Shown: positions 49,065 through 58,079 of the stretch, piece after piece | Layout of the letters: the number at the start of each line of letters is the position of its first letter | Numbering within the stretch: the first letter of the stretch is position 1 | Source: Sweltsa coloradensis | Taxonomy: Eukaryota > Arthropoda > Insecta > Plecoptera > Chloroperlidae | DNA: 64,000 nucleotides | Reading direction: 5' to 3' | NCBI GenBank assembly: GCA_024449915.1 | Contig: JAMZAV010000444.1 | Coordinates: 496,001 to 560,000 of the forward strand | Made by a program: the position numbers and the translations under genes | Notes under the pieces: model-generated | Told to the model about the DNA's origin: nothing | The model's database searches: none | The model's input: the letters and a program-made list of their open reading frames with translations, nothing else

Positions 49065-50420
49065 TTACATAGAAAAGTAAGAAATATCAGTATTTATATT
49101 GACGTATGTTGTTTTTAGCTCTGGCATTTGTGGCTGTATTTGGTTAACAGTTTCCCACTGTAAGTCATTATCCTGGACGATTATCAAGTCCTTAAGACGA
49201 GGCGAATACTCCGGAATGAGCAGAATGGCTTCTTCAACAGACCGGTCCATAAAGCGGAGACTAATCTTTTGTAGCTTCGCGCATCCCTTAATTATGATCT
49301 CTACCCCCAAGCGGGAAACTGCTTTCTGTCCCATAAACTTCCCTTGTCCACACACGTCGATAAATCGCAGGTTCTTGAGGTGCGCGCCTACTGCCATGGC
49401 TACGTTGTCAGTGATGTTGCACCAACACAGTTTGAGCGACACAAGCTTCGGCCAAGCGGAAGATTCAATCAAATGGATCCAAGTATTCTCCGGGAGCCGG
49501 CAGCTGCGGAATGTCAGATGACGTAGCGTAGGCATAGAAGCAATAGTGAGTAAAGCCCCACACCACGAGGCTTTTGCGTTGAAGATGAATAATTCCTCCA
49601 AACGGTCACACTTCTTCAGCGCGAGGAAAGCTTCTAAAGACCAATTACCATGTTGCAGGGCCAAGCAGCGTAGGGTCTTGCAGAACCGCTCGCACAAAGC
49701 TACGACATTGATCTCGTTGTCGGTAACCTTCAAGTATTCACTTAGCTTTCTATCGTTGTATAAAGCTAGGTGTTCTATATTGAGGGAACTTTTAATCAGG
49801 TACGGCACTACCTTGCAACTGAACGTTCCCCCATTTATTAAAACTAAAGCTCTTAGATGAGGGAGTTGAACGGTAAGGTTTTTGTAAAATTCCTCATTAT
49901 GCACGACATAGTTCCGCACTTTCAATACCTGTAAGTTGGTACAGTTTTGTATTAACTCATTCATTACAGACGCCTTTATTAAACTAGGTTTAGAAACCGT
50001 AGTGATTTTGTCCAGGACTAAGACACGAATCTGGTGGTTGTGTTGGCCAACTACCTCTATGATTCTCTTCACAGTCTCACGTGGAAGGTTGACCACTGAG
50101 AGTTCCTTCAACAAAGGCGCCCGCATAAGGAGGTTAATGATTGGAAGCTTCGTGTCTCTTTCGATCTTTAGCAACTTATAAAGATGAGGGTCTAAATGTA
50201 AATCCTTCCAATACGAACATACCTTAGGAACTGTATTGCATAGATCATCCAGACTCAGAAATGAGAAAATGTGGATTAGTAGTTCTTGTGGGAGACTTTG
50301 AATGTTGGTAGAATCTAACGTCTCATGTTCTGGCTGTGTAGATCGAGGGGTATAAGAATCTTCTTCACTGGGTTTTATCTTCTTTAATTCGAATGAGGCA
50401 CCACTGCGTAACACTACCAT
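49065..50420 (-). CDS. F-box and leucine-rich-repeat protein, paralogue 1
   Basis: An intact, intronless 451-codon frame from ATG at 50420 to TAA. Residues about 41-88 form an F-box (LPQELLIHIFSFLSLDDLC, then the conserved W of SYWKDL at 71), the segment that binds Skp1. Residues about 160-440 hold nine or so LRRs with L-x-x-L-x-L/I cores (LQVLKV, LRALVLI, LRCLAL, LEELFI, LRHLTF, LVSLKL, LRFIDV, LQKISL, LKDLII). By family knowledge it would be a substrate adaptor of an SCF (Skp1-Cul1-F-box) ubiquitin ligase in cytosol or nucleus; the target is unknown. There is no signal peptide or membrane segment. It lies antisense between exons 2 and 3 of the long plus-strand gene. It is about 83% identical to 54194-55549 without gaps. 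It is closest in layout to FBXL proteins; I cannot assign a named orthologue. Confidence 0.9.
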   Translation of the reverse strand: MVVLRSGASFELKKIKPSEEDSYTPRSTQPEHETLDSTNIQSLPQELLIHIFSFLSLDDLCNTVPKVCSYWKDLHLDPHLYKLLKIERDTKLPIINLLMRAPLLKELSVVNLPRETVKRIIEVVGQHNHQIRVLVLDKITTVSKPSLIKASVMNELIQNCTNLQVLKVRNYVVHNEEFYKNLTVQLPHLRALVLINGGTFSCKVVPYLIKSSLNIEHLALYNDRKLSEYLKVTDNEINVVALCERFCKTLRCLALQHGNWSLEAFLALKKCDRLEELFIFNAKASWCGALLTIASMPTLRHLTFRSCRLPENTWIHLIESSAWPKLVSLKLCWCNITDNVAMAVGAHLKNLRFIDVCGQGKFMGQKAVSRLGVEIIIKGCAKLQKISLRFMDRSVEEAILLIPEYSPRLKDLIIVQDNDLQWETVNQIQPQMPELKTTYVNINTDISYFSM

Positions 50421-50810
50421 TATAAATACTTTATTGTAAAGATTTTCAAAATATATTTTTAATCAGACACATTATATTGACTTGTAAATCGAATCAAAAT
50501 ATGATGCAGATGTTTCTATAACAACCGCCTTAGCAAGGTCCGCTAGGAGTAGGTAGCTTTTGCTCCTTTCACTCCACTCACTGGAGATTCAGTAGACCTT
50601 GGGCAATTTTGTCTTGATGTTTGTTGAAATATCTTCCTCGAGCGATGGCCGAAAGTACTTGTTTTTTTTTTTATATATGCCAAAGTGGTAAGATGGAACT
50701 TTAAAGTGACTCTGTGCTGTTGGATGAGTTTCTGCAGAGGGTGTGTCCGCGGACCTGTGCTAGCCGAGGTTATGTTCTTATGCATATCATATAAGATCAT
50801 ATCTTAGAAA

Positions 50811-52629
50811 GATAACTTTGATCTTGTTACGCGAAAAGGTATCGACATCACTGGACCTTTTTTTTATTCCTTATTTTTACCTTGACTTCCAGCACTCGCC
50901 AGTGAGGCACCTAATGAGTAATCAGCATGAAATTGGCATGCAGGCTGGTATTGCAGCTGTTTATGCCAGTTTACCTACATGACTCATCACTCTATAGACA
51001 CCTTATCAACTTTTCACCAGTTTTGTATTTTATAACCTCATTTAAAAAAATATAGATATATTTATTTATTTAACGTCTATCGTATTCAGTTATAAGAACT
51101 GATACACAAACAAGGAGGACAACTAAATAAATCTAATTACATAGATGCAGACAGAACAATGAACTACATTTATGTAAATATTTGAAATAGTAATATTACA
51201 ACATTGCATTAAAACTCAACAAATTTGATAACAAATAAAAAGGATATTAAATGCAATTAATGAATGAATCAAAATTTAAAAAAGTGTGGGGACTGAAAAG
51301 AAAAGAAAAAAGAAAAGAAAAAGAAAAAGAAAAAAAGGAAAGGAAAAAAGAAAGAAAAAAGAAAAAGAAAGGGAAAAAAATTATTTCTTCATTCATTCAT
51401 TCATTATTAAATTTTTTTTTGTTGTATTTGTTGTAAAATTTTTATTTAATAGTGATCATGTATTATATGATTTGTATATGTAATGTATTTGTATTGTATT
51501 GAATTGTATATTTTTGAATTGTTTAGTTTAAGTTATACCTAACTCTTGTGGGTGAATACCTGTTGTTAGAGGTAAATTAACTAATTAATTATAATCTGAA
51601 AAATGATAATCCGTCGGGAGGTAAGAGATATTCCACCCTCCGGTTCCCTACCACTTTAACGTTGGAAAAAACTTTAGGTCGTAATTGATACATTTTGAAT
51701 ATTTCAATTGCTGATTGAAATTATGTGTCAATGTGTTATAGTCAAGCAAAGGTCATGATTTTGATTTTTGACAACTGTAGTGTACACAAAACGTCGACGG
51801 AAATAAATGTAGGCACTCCTGAACATATTCAAAATCTGGCTACAAAATTGATCCTGGTCCTGATCTCTCAATGCTGAAGAACGTCGCGAAAAATGTGCTA
51901 TTCCTATAATGTTAGTAAACAGATGGATATTCTTCAACTTGCAAAGGTATTATGCAAACAAGCAGACGTTGACCCATTGAAGCGCCTCCAGCTGGACAAT
52001 GTTAGCTTGTGTAGAGGTGCCAAGTGTGGAGTGCTGCCTTTTGAGTGAACACTGGCTTACTTGAGAGCTGCCAGTGTTTGGAGTCACGGATCTCTGATAA
52101 GGCGTTTAAAAGCGCCATTAAAGATCACTTCAGATAACAAATGGATGCCTGATTAGCCTGATTGACCACTGCTTTGAATAATGGATCTTCGATACTGGCT
52201 ACATTCACTAGGTATTATATTAAATATAGCCATTATATTAATAAACTGAATCAACTAGTCAATATTATCATTATCATCCTGTTAAGAGAATTTCATGTCA
52301 CTTTATTATTTTATTAATTATTATTATTTTATTATTATAAGTATTAGTTATTCAACAAATTAAGATACATAGTAAACTTAATATGATGAAGAGAATCAGA
52401 AAGGGCATAGCCCCATAGCAATTAATTAATTAATTAATTAATTAATGTTAAGAATGGGACAGGATCACTGCAATGGATGAGCCACAATGCATGCTTTCCT
52501 GCCTCATTCTGTAATTTTTATATCATGTGTACAAGTTACAGAGAAAAATAATAAATTAATACTATGTTCATCAACACAGTATTTTCGCTAAAGTCTGCTA
52601 TCAATTTTCCGAAATGTGATGTTTCCGCC
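50811..52629. other. Spacer between duplication units
   Basis: Holds a possible fragment of a reversed family A SINE (about 51060-51122), a purine-rich tract (51295-51380) and an ATTA tetranucleotide run (about 52420-52446). No exon is recognised here. A missing small exon of the long gene could lie here or elsewhere up to 62567. Confidence 0.45.
51295..51380. repeat. Poly-purine (A/G) tract
   Basis: About 86 bases without a pyrimidine, mostly AAAGA-type repeats. The lysine-rich frames across it are artefacts. Confidence 0.9.
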
Positions 52630-52839
52630 GTACCGGCGCAACTTTTGAGTGTGACACAATTATTTATTTATTTATTTTAAATCGAAGTTTGTATCCTATA
52701 TCATCGACTATTCGCAAGTAGGTTGTTTAAACTGAGATGTCAATAAAGAAACTAACATCCATTTAAAAAAAAGCAAAATATAAACATAAATAAATTATGG
52801 GTTGATTATCGGTCCGATGAGGGAAATGAATCACAAGAA

Positions 52840-53276
52840 ACGAACCCTGGGCGCGTGGAATATGATTAATTTCTCCTGGGCCGTCGTCGGGGACTTTCCC
52901 CTTCCCTTTGACTACCTCCCCGACGGCGACGACAATGACAACACGGACGGATGATGACAACGACGGAGACGACCACGACGTGGGGGAACCCCTGCCCTCC
53001 CCATATGCTTGTGGCTGGTTCTGACCAGCACAGGCCTGTCCACCCCTTGTCCCCCCGCGTCACCCCTTACGTCCCTCCCTTCGTCTCGATTAGCCAAAGT
53101 GCATAAATATGAGACGTTAAGCAATATCCAATCAATCAATCCTGCAGACGGTCTGAGTTTTGCAGCGCAATGAAATCTCCTCACGACCAGACGCAGAGTA
53201 AGATCTTATAGTAACTCTCGCACATAGCTATGATCTTCTTGTAGGATCGTGGATCAGCAGCACTTGTGGGAGGCTT
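52840..53276 (-). pseudogene. F-box/LRR pseudogene fragment 2, interrupted
   Basis: Homologous to 47380-47576 with the same internal deletion (LRR part joined to the F-box start). It is split by a 265-bp insertion (52878-53142) between 'GATTAATTTCTCC' and 'CAGACGGTC'. It cannot encode a protein. Confidence 0.7.
52878..53142. mobile_element. Retroelement 3'-tail insertion
   Basis: The insertion is absent from the sister fragment at 47442. TCCTG is seen at both edges and may be a 5-bp target duplication. It is GC-rich, with GACGA-type repeats, and ends 'TGAGACGTTAAGCAATATCC' followed by an AATC repeat. Tails of this type (a TTAA-containing end plus a short AATC-type repeat) are common on 5'-truncated non-LTR retroelements and their SINEs. 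The exact family is not identified. Confidence 0.55.
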
Positions 53277-53383
53277 CAAGGTCCGCTAGGAGTAGGTTAC
53301 TTTTGCTACCGGTACTCCACTCACTTGGAGATTCAGTAGACCTTGGTCAATTTTGCTTTTGTAATATTTAATACTATTCATGA

Positions 53384-53505
53384 CAATAACACAACGAACG
53401 ATGACAAAGACGATGACGACTGCGACGTGAGAAACCCCCTTCCTCCCCCTACCCGTGGCTGGTTCTGACCAGCATGGGCCTCCCCCCCCCCCTTCTAGGC
53501 TACAG
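53384..53505. mobile_element. Fragment of the same retroelement tail family
   Basis: Shares 'GTGGCTGGTTCTGACCAGCA' and GACGA-type repeats with 52878-53142 and ends in a poly-C run. The AATC tail is missing. Confidence 0.5.
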
Positions 53506-53573
53506 TGATGCATTATTACCTAACGGTTGACGCGTCCTTAACCCAAATAATCCAAATCAGAAGTTAAAAAATC

Positions 53574-53647
53574 CATCCCGATCGGGGTTCGAACCCGAGT
53601 CTCCCACATTCCAGGTTGGCGCCTTAAGCCAACTAGACCACCGAGAC
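53574..53647 (-). mobile_element. tRNA-derived SINE head, family B
   Basis: A tRNA-like head with one extra base (CTTAAGCC instead of CTTAGCC), flanked by 'AGAAGTTAAAAAATCC' and 'AACTTCTGAA'. It occupies the same place as 47689-47761 in unit 1. Confidence 0.75.
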
Positions 53648-54036
53648 GGTAACTTCTGAATTGGAGTTGCATTATAGATATGAATTTGGTGTTTGTTGAA
53701 ATGTCTCTCTAGAGCGAAGGCCGACTTTTTATTTAACCCGGGGAGGGATAGGGAGTTGGACGACCTCCCTAACGAGGAAACTTCTTTATCGACTCTGCTA
53801 ATACAAACCTCTTATGATTTTCATGTTAAATCCGCATGCGGTATCACTTCGTAAATCTTCAATATTATTGTGTTGCTGGTTAACAAATAATCTTATTGCG
53901 TAATAGATCAAACATAACATACACGAATAACACCATTAAGTATAGAGAAACTTGAATGCAGTAACACACCGTCATAAGATTTATAGATACTTTCAATGAC
54001 ATTCTATACAATAGACCTTGCACTACGTTTTTTATT

Positions 54037-54042
54037 TTTATT
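54037..54042 (-). promoter_or_regulatory. Polyadenylation signal of the second F-box/LRR gene
   Basis: AATAAA on the minus strand about 150 bases past the stop, with a second AATAAA at 54031-54036. The surrounding CACAATAAAAAT-type sequence is conserved with the paralogue. Confidence 0.55.
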
Positions 54043-54193
54043 GTGGCATGTGGAGGTTTAACGTTAAAATTGTTCGAAGTTTCCTTAAAACACTCATATA
54101 ACTTGATGATGCAAATTTTCTGATAAAGAAAGAACCACAACATAATAAACAAGAGGCATTACGAAAACATAAGTAATAGTAGGCTACATGATT

Positions 54194-55549
54194 TTACATA
54201 GAAAAATAAGAAATGTCGGTATTAATATTGACGTATATTGTCTTTAACTCTGGCATTTGTGGCTGTATTTGGTTAACAGTTTCCCACTGTAAGTCATTAT
54301 CCTGGACGATTATCAAGTTCTTAAGACGAGGCGAATACTCCGGAATAAGTAGAATGGCCTCTTCAGCAGACTGGTCCATATTGCGCAGACGAATCTTTTG
54401 TAGCTTAGCGCATCCCTTAATAACGCTCTCTACACCCAAGCGGGAAATTGCTTTCTGGCCTATATACTTCCCTTGTCCACTCACGTCGATAAATCGCAGG
54501 TTCTTAAGGTGCGCGCCTACTGCCATGGCTACGTTGTCAGTGGTGTTGCACCTTAACAGTTTGAGTGTCACAAGGTTAGGCCAAACGGAAGATTCAATCA
54601 AATGAATCCAAACATTCTCTGGTATCAGGCAGCTATGGATTGTCAGACGACGTAGCTTGGGCATAGAAGCAATAGTGTGTAAAGCCCTACAACACGTGGC
54701 TTTTAAGTCGAAGATGCCTAATTGCTTCAAGCGGTCACACTTCTTCAGCGCGAGGAAAGCTTCTAAAGACCAATCACCATGTTGCAGGTCCAAGCAGCGT
54801 AGGGTCTTGCAGAACCGCTCGCACAAAGCTACGACATTGATCTCGTCGTCGGTAAAGTTCAGGTTTTCACTTAGATCCCCTTCGTTGTATATCGCTAGTT
54901 GTTCTATATTGAGGCAACTCTTAATAAGGTGCGGTACTACCGTGTAACTGAACTTTCCCCCGTTTATCAAAAACAAAGTTCTCAGATGGGGGAGTTGAAC
55001 GGTAAGGTTTTTGTAAAATTCATCATTTTGCACGAAATAGTTCCGTACTTTCAATATCTGTAAGTTGGTACAGTTTTGTATTAATTCATTCATTACAGAT
55101 GCCTCTATTGAACTAGGTTTAGAAACCGCAGTGATTTGGTCCAAAACTAAGACGCGAATCTGGTGGTTGTGTTGGCCAACCACCTCTAAGATTCTCTGTA
55201 CTTTCTTACGCTGACGGTTGACCACTGTGAGTGTCTTCAACAACGGCGCCCGCCTGAGCAGCTTAATGACTGGAAGCTTCGTGTCTCTTTCGATCTTGAG
55301 CGTCTTATAAAGATGAGGGTCTAAATGTAAATCCTTCCAATACGAACATACCTTAGGAACTGTATTGCATAGATCATCCAGACTCAGAAATGAGAAAATG
55401 TGGATTAGCAGTTCTTGTGGGAGGTTTTGAATGTTGGTGGACTCTAACGTCTCATGTTCTGGCTGTGTAGGTCGAGGGGTATTAGAATCTTCTTCACTGG
55501 GTTTTATCTTCTTTAATTCGTATGAGGCACCACTGCGTAACACCACCAT
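54194..55549 (-). CDS. F-box and leucine-rich-repeat protein, paralogue 2
   Basis: An intact, intronless 451-codon frame, collinear with the gene at 49065-50420. By my count about 77 residues differ (about 83% identity). The F-box region (41-90) has only two changes (Ser42Asn, Leu83Thr). Changes crowd into the LRRs, especially residues 108-120, 171-232 and 271-335. Both start MVVLRSGAS and end TDISYFSM. The role by family is an SCF ubiquitin-ligase substrate adaptor, and the LRR divergence suggests different targets or relaxed constraint. Open frame and length are fully kept, so it is likely functional. It lies in duplication unit 2, antisense between exons 2 and 3 of the long gene. No named orthologue is assigned. 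Confidence 0.9.
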   Translation of the reverse strand: MVVLRSGASYELKKIKPSEEDSNTPRPTQPEHETLESTNIQNLPQELLIHIFSFLSLDDLCNTVPKVCSYWKDLHLDPHLYKTLKIERDTKLPVIKLLRRAPLLKTLTVVNRQRKKVQRILEVVGQHNHQIRVLVLDQITAVSKPSSIEASVMNELIQNCTNLQILKVRNYFVQNDEFYKNLTVQLPHLRTLFLINGGKFSYTVVPHLIKSCLNIEQLAIYNEGDLSENLNFTDDEINVVALCERFCKTLRCLDLQHGDWSLEAFLALKKCDRLKQLGIFDLKATCCRALHTIASMPKLRRLTIHSCLIPENVWIHLIESSVWPNLVTLKLLRCNTTDNVAMAVGAHLKNLRFIDVSGQGKYIGQKAISRLGVESVIKGCAKLQKIRLRNMDQSAEEAILLIPEYSPRLKNLIIVQDNDLQWETVNQIQPQMPELKTIYVNINTDISYFSM

Positions 55550-55678
55550 TATAAATAATTTATTGGAAAGATTATCAAAAGTTAATTTTGGAATTACTTG
55601 CTAACACGAATCGAAATAATGTGCAGATGTTTCTGTAACAACCGCCTTAGCAAGGTTATCTAGATAACTTTCTCGCCC

Positions 55679-56336
55679 GGCGATCCGTAGAAGCGACCGG
55701 TCGACCGCACTGGTCGTCGATAGGTCGTGACGTCACCGTCGTTGGTCGCTTTGGTCGCGACCTACAACGGAACACTTCCGAACTAGAAACGTTCAAACTT
55801 TGCCAGCGGGAAAATGGCGATGGAACGTGCAAGAGATGCTGCTATTAATTATTTCTGACAAATACGGCTGCCAGGCAATGTGAAGTCTTTGTTTATGCTC
55901 TAGGCCAAATAAATATTTGATACTTATGCCCTGTCGGCCCTAGGCCTAGGCCAGGACTTTAGAACAACCCACGACCAGCTTAGGCCTAGGCCTACCAGTA
56001 AAACAAGTACAGAAAATATACGAAAGCCTAGGCCTACCTTCACGTATGCTCCACAAGCTCTATAAGCACACCAATCGAGACTTTACAGCTCAATCAGTTG
56101 ATCTACGTATGAGTAAACAGCAAAGTACATATCAGCAGACATTTATTTCAAAAATAGCGCCATACTTCAATGAAACGACCACTACGCCCACCTCAAAACG
56201 TTGGGCGTTGTGGTCGTGACCACTGGTCGACCAGGATATTAACGGTACGCTAGGCAATGGGTAGAGTGGTCGCCCAATTTGTTTTACGGAACGCTATAAT
56301 AGACGACTGGTCGACCGGTCGCTTCTACGGAACGCA
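55679..56336. mobile_element. TIR element with TGGTCG-rich ends
   Basis: CCGTAGAAGCGACCGGTCGACC at 55685-55706 is matched exactly in reverse at 56309-56330. The ends may extend by GCG-T on both sides. The subterminal parts are full of TGGTCG/CGACCA words, and the middle has AGGCCTAGGCC repeats. It has no coding frame. Unit 1 lacks it at the equivalent place (about 50540), so it is a later insertion. The superfamily is not clear. Confidence 0.75.
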
Positions 56337-56724
56337 ACCTTAGTAGACCATAATCATTTTTTTGTTTAAATGTTTGTTTGTTTTTTTATTCTGGTCTGCT
56401 TCATTTCTCTATGTGTCCTAGAGCGATGGCCGAAATAACTTGCTGTTTTAGATGTCAACGAGGCAAGCAAGAGCTCCTAGGTCACTTTGTGCTGTTTGAT
56501 GAGATGCTGCGGAGGGTGTATTCACGAACCTGTGCTAGTCGAGATTTGGTTCTTATTTATTTTGTAATATATCTTGGTAAGTAAACTGCGATTTATTCCA
56601 GAGAGAAACAGTGAGACAGGGTTGCCAACTCCGAAGAAGTGCCGTATACCCGCACCTCATTACAGCTCCTGGTCCTAGTTTTTTGCCCCTACGTCGTCAG
56701 GCACGCCTTCTGCGGGCTCATCAA

Positions 56725-58071
56725 CAGGGCCGTTTTAACTAATAATGAGAACATAGGCACAAATTTTTAGGTCGCCCCCCCCCCCCCCCTCCCGCGCAAC
56801 TATGGAATCTAAAATATCGTTATGTTTATTGTGTGCATACAATGCAATGTTTCTAATTTCACAAATAATGTTTTTTAGGCAATTGCTAGGGCCTAGTCCT
56901 ACATTTAAATATTATGCAATTTATAATAGGTACTACGTATGTAAATGTAACTCCATAGTTTCCGTTTAATAATGTTATTTTATATTACTCACCCACATGA
57001 ACTCGATGTCGCCGAATCGATTGTACTGCACGCGCTTACGCGCTTTACGTCTTGCGAAACCGCAACGAGTTCTAGAGACCCCAGGTAATTGTAATTTCCA
57101 GCCGATTCTACTTTTTCGTTATCATATGAAACGCTAGCCCTCGTGATGCTACTCAATATATCTCGTCAATATTTTATTTCAGTTGACAACTGCACTTTTA
57201 ATTTAGTATCAATTCTTTGCATTGTTTTGGTTCTAGCTATAAATGATAGAACATTTAATTGTTCTGTGTTCTTTGGACGTTTCATGTTCTCGAAACCTAT
57301 TGCCAGCATTTTTCCAATCATTATATCCGTGTGAGAATTGTGACTTTCTACCAAAAGTTGACAATGGGTGCAAAACACTGTACCTTGGGAGGGCGAGTAT
57401 GTCACCCAGACGCGGTACACAACTACGCCATTGACAGTCTACCGATGTAACAAGTTTTTATTAAAATATTGTTTTTGTCCGAGTAAAGACGAAGTGAACC
57501 CGTTAAATCTCCTTCAATGTTTTGATTAATGCTGTGTTAAGCAATGTAATCTATGAGTAAATCACTGATTACCCACGTCGCTGGATCTTTATTAAAAACA
57601 AAAAATTGTCATGCCGTTCACTTACAGATTTTTCAGCGACGTTGTGACAGTTTGAGTTTGAAGTAGACGGCTTTGTTAAATCACTTCTTGTGGGAGTTCT
57701 CTCCAAATCAATGAAATCATGCACGGCGATCGACACAGTCTCACTAGATGAGTTCGGTTTACAATACCTGTGACAATGACATTGCCCTGTGCTCCCTAAG
57801 CAATGCTAACGAGGTAACTTTTTCAGCATACTGTCTAACTCAATTTTTGTAGCAGTCGTGGGGGGCAGAACAAACTGCAAATGAGTGCAAAGTCAGTTTT
57901 GTGCAATGTTTTGAATTAATCAATCTTGCAATCTCCCAGTCATTAATTCATATATATTTTTAATTTGAGCTAACATCACGCCACGCTAAAAGACTGGGGG
58001 GCGCAGGCGCCCTCCAGTCTTTTGGCGCCCTAGGCACGTGCCTAGTGTGCCTATTGGGTAATACGGCCCTG
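56725..58071 (-). mobile_element. hAT-type DNA transposon, decayed
   Basis: The termini are CAGGGCCGTTTTAACTA (56725) and, read inward from the right, CAGGGCCGTATTACCC (58071), typical hAT-style ends. Flanks CTCATCAA (56717-56724) and CTCATCAC (58072-58079) are an 8-bp target duplication with one mismatch, as expected for hAT. Inside is a minus-strand remnant of a TTF-type zinc-finger transposase (57166-57420). At 1347 bp it is internally deleted relative to an autonomous element. Confidence 0.8.
57166..57420 (-). pseudogene. hAT transposase remnant (TTF-type zinc finger region)
   Basis: The minus-strand frame reads YRVWVTYSPSQGTVFCTHC and ends IDTKLKVQLSTEIKY. A W-x-x-YSPS-x-x-x-x-FC-x-x-C segment followed by a G-F segment and an ID-x-x-L-x-x-Q-x-x-x-E-x-x-Y end is characteristic of the N-terminal part of ZMYM/TTF-type hAT transposases. 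The central His-rich part (normally H-E-x-S-x-x-H) is decayed, and the frame stops where a Tyr-Trp would continue. No catalytic region is visible. Confidence 0.6.
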
Positions 58072-58079
58072 CTCATCAC

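Larger units (their letters stand above)
47192..50810. repeat. Tandem segmental duplication, unit 1
   Basis: Matches unit 2 (about 52630-56590) in order: a block ending GCAACTTTTGAGTGTGACAC, a decayed F-box/LRR fragment, a family B SINE, a 451-codon F-box/LRR gene, and its 5' flank with 'GCGATGGCCGAAA'. Differences are later insertions: a Helitron-like element here, and a retroelement tail and TIR element in unit 2. Edges are approximate. Confidence 0.8.
52630..56590. repeat. Tandem segmental duplication, unit 2
   Basis: The counterpart of 47192-50810. It contains pseudogene fragment 2, a family B SINE, the second intact F-box/LRR gene and the 5' flank. Unit-specific insertions are the retroelement tail at 52878-53142, a truncated relative at about 53384-53505 and the TIR element at 55679-56336. 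Confidence 0.8.

Noticed and set aside
49099..50181. Plus-strand frames of up to 140 codons across the F-box/LRR gene
   Set aside because: They are antisense shadows of the conserved minus-strand gene. The same shadows appear over its paralogue, and they contain no recognisable domain.
52912..53184. A 90-codon minus-strand frame
   Set aside because: It lies across the retroelement tail insertion and its junction with the pseudogene. It is not conserved in the sister unit.
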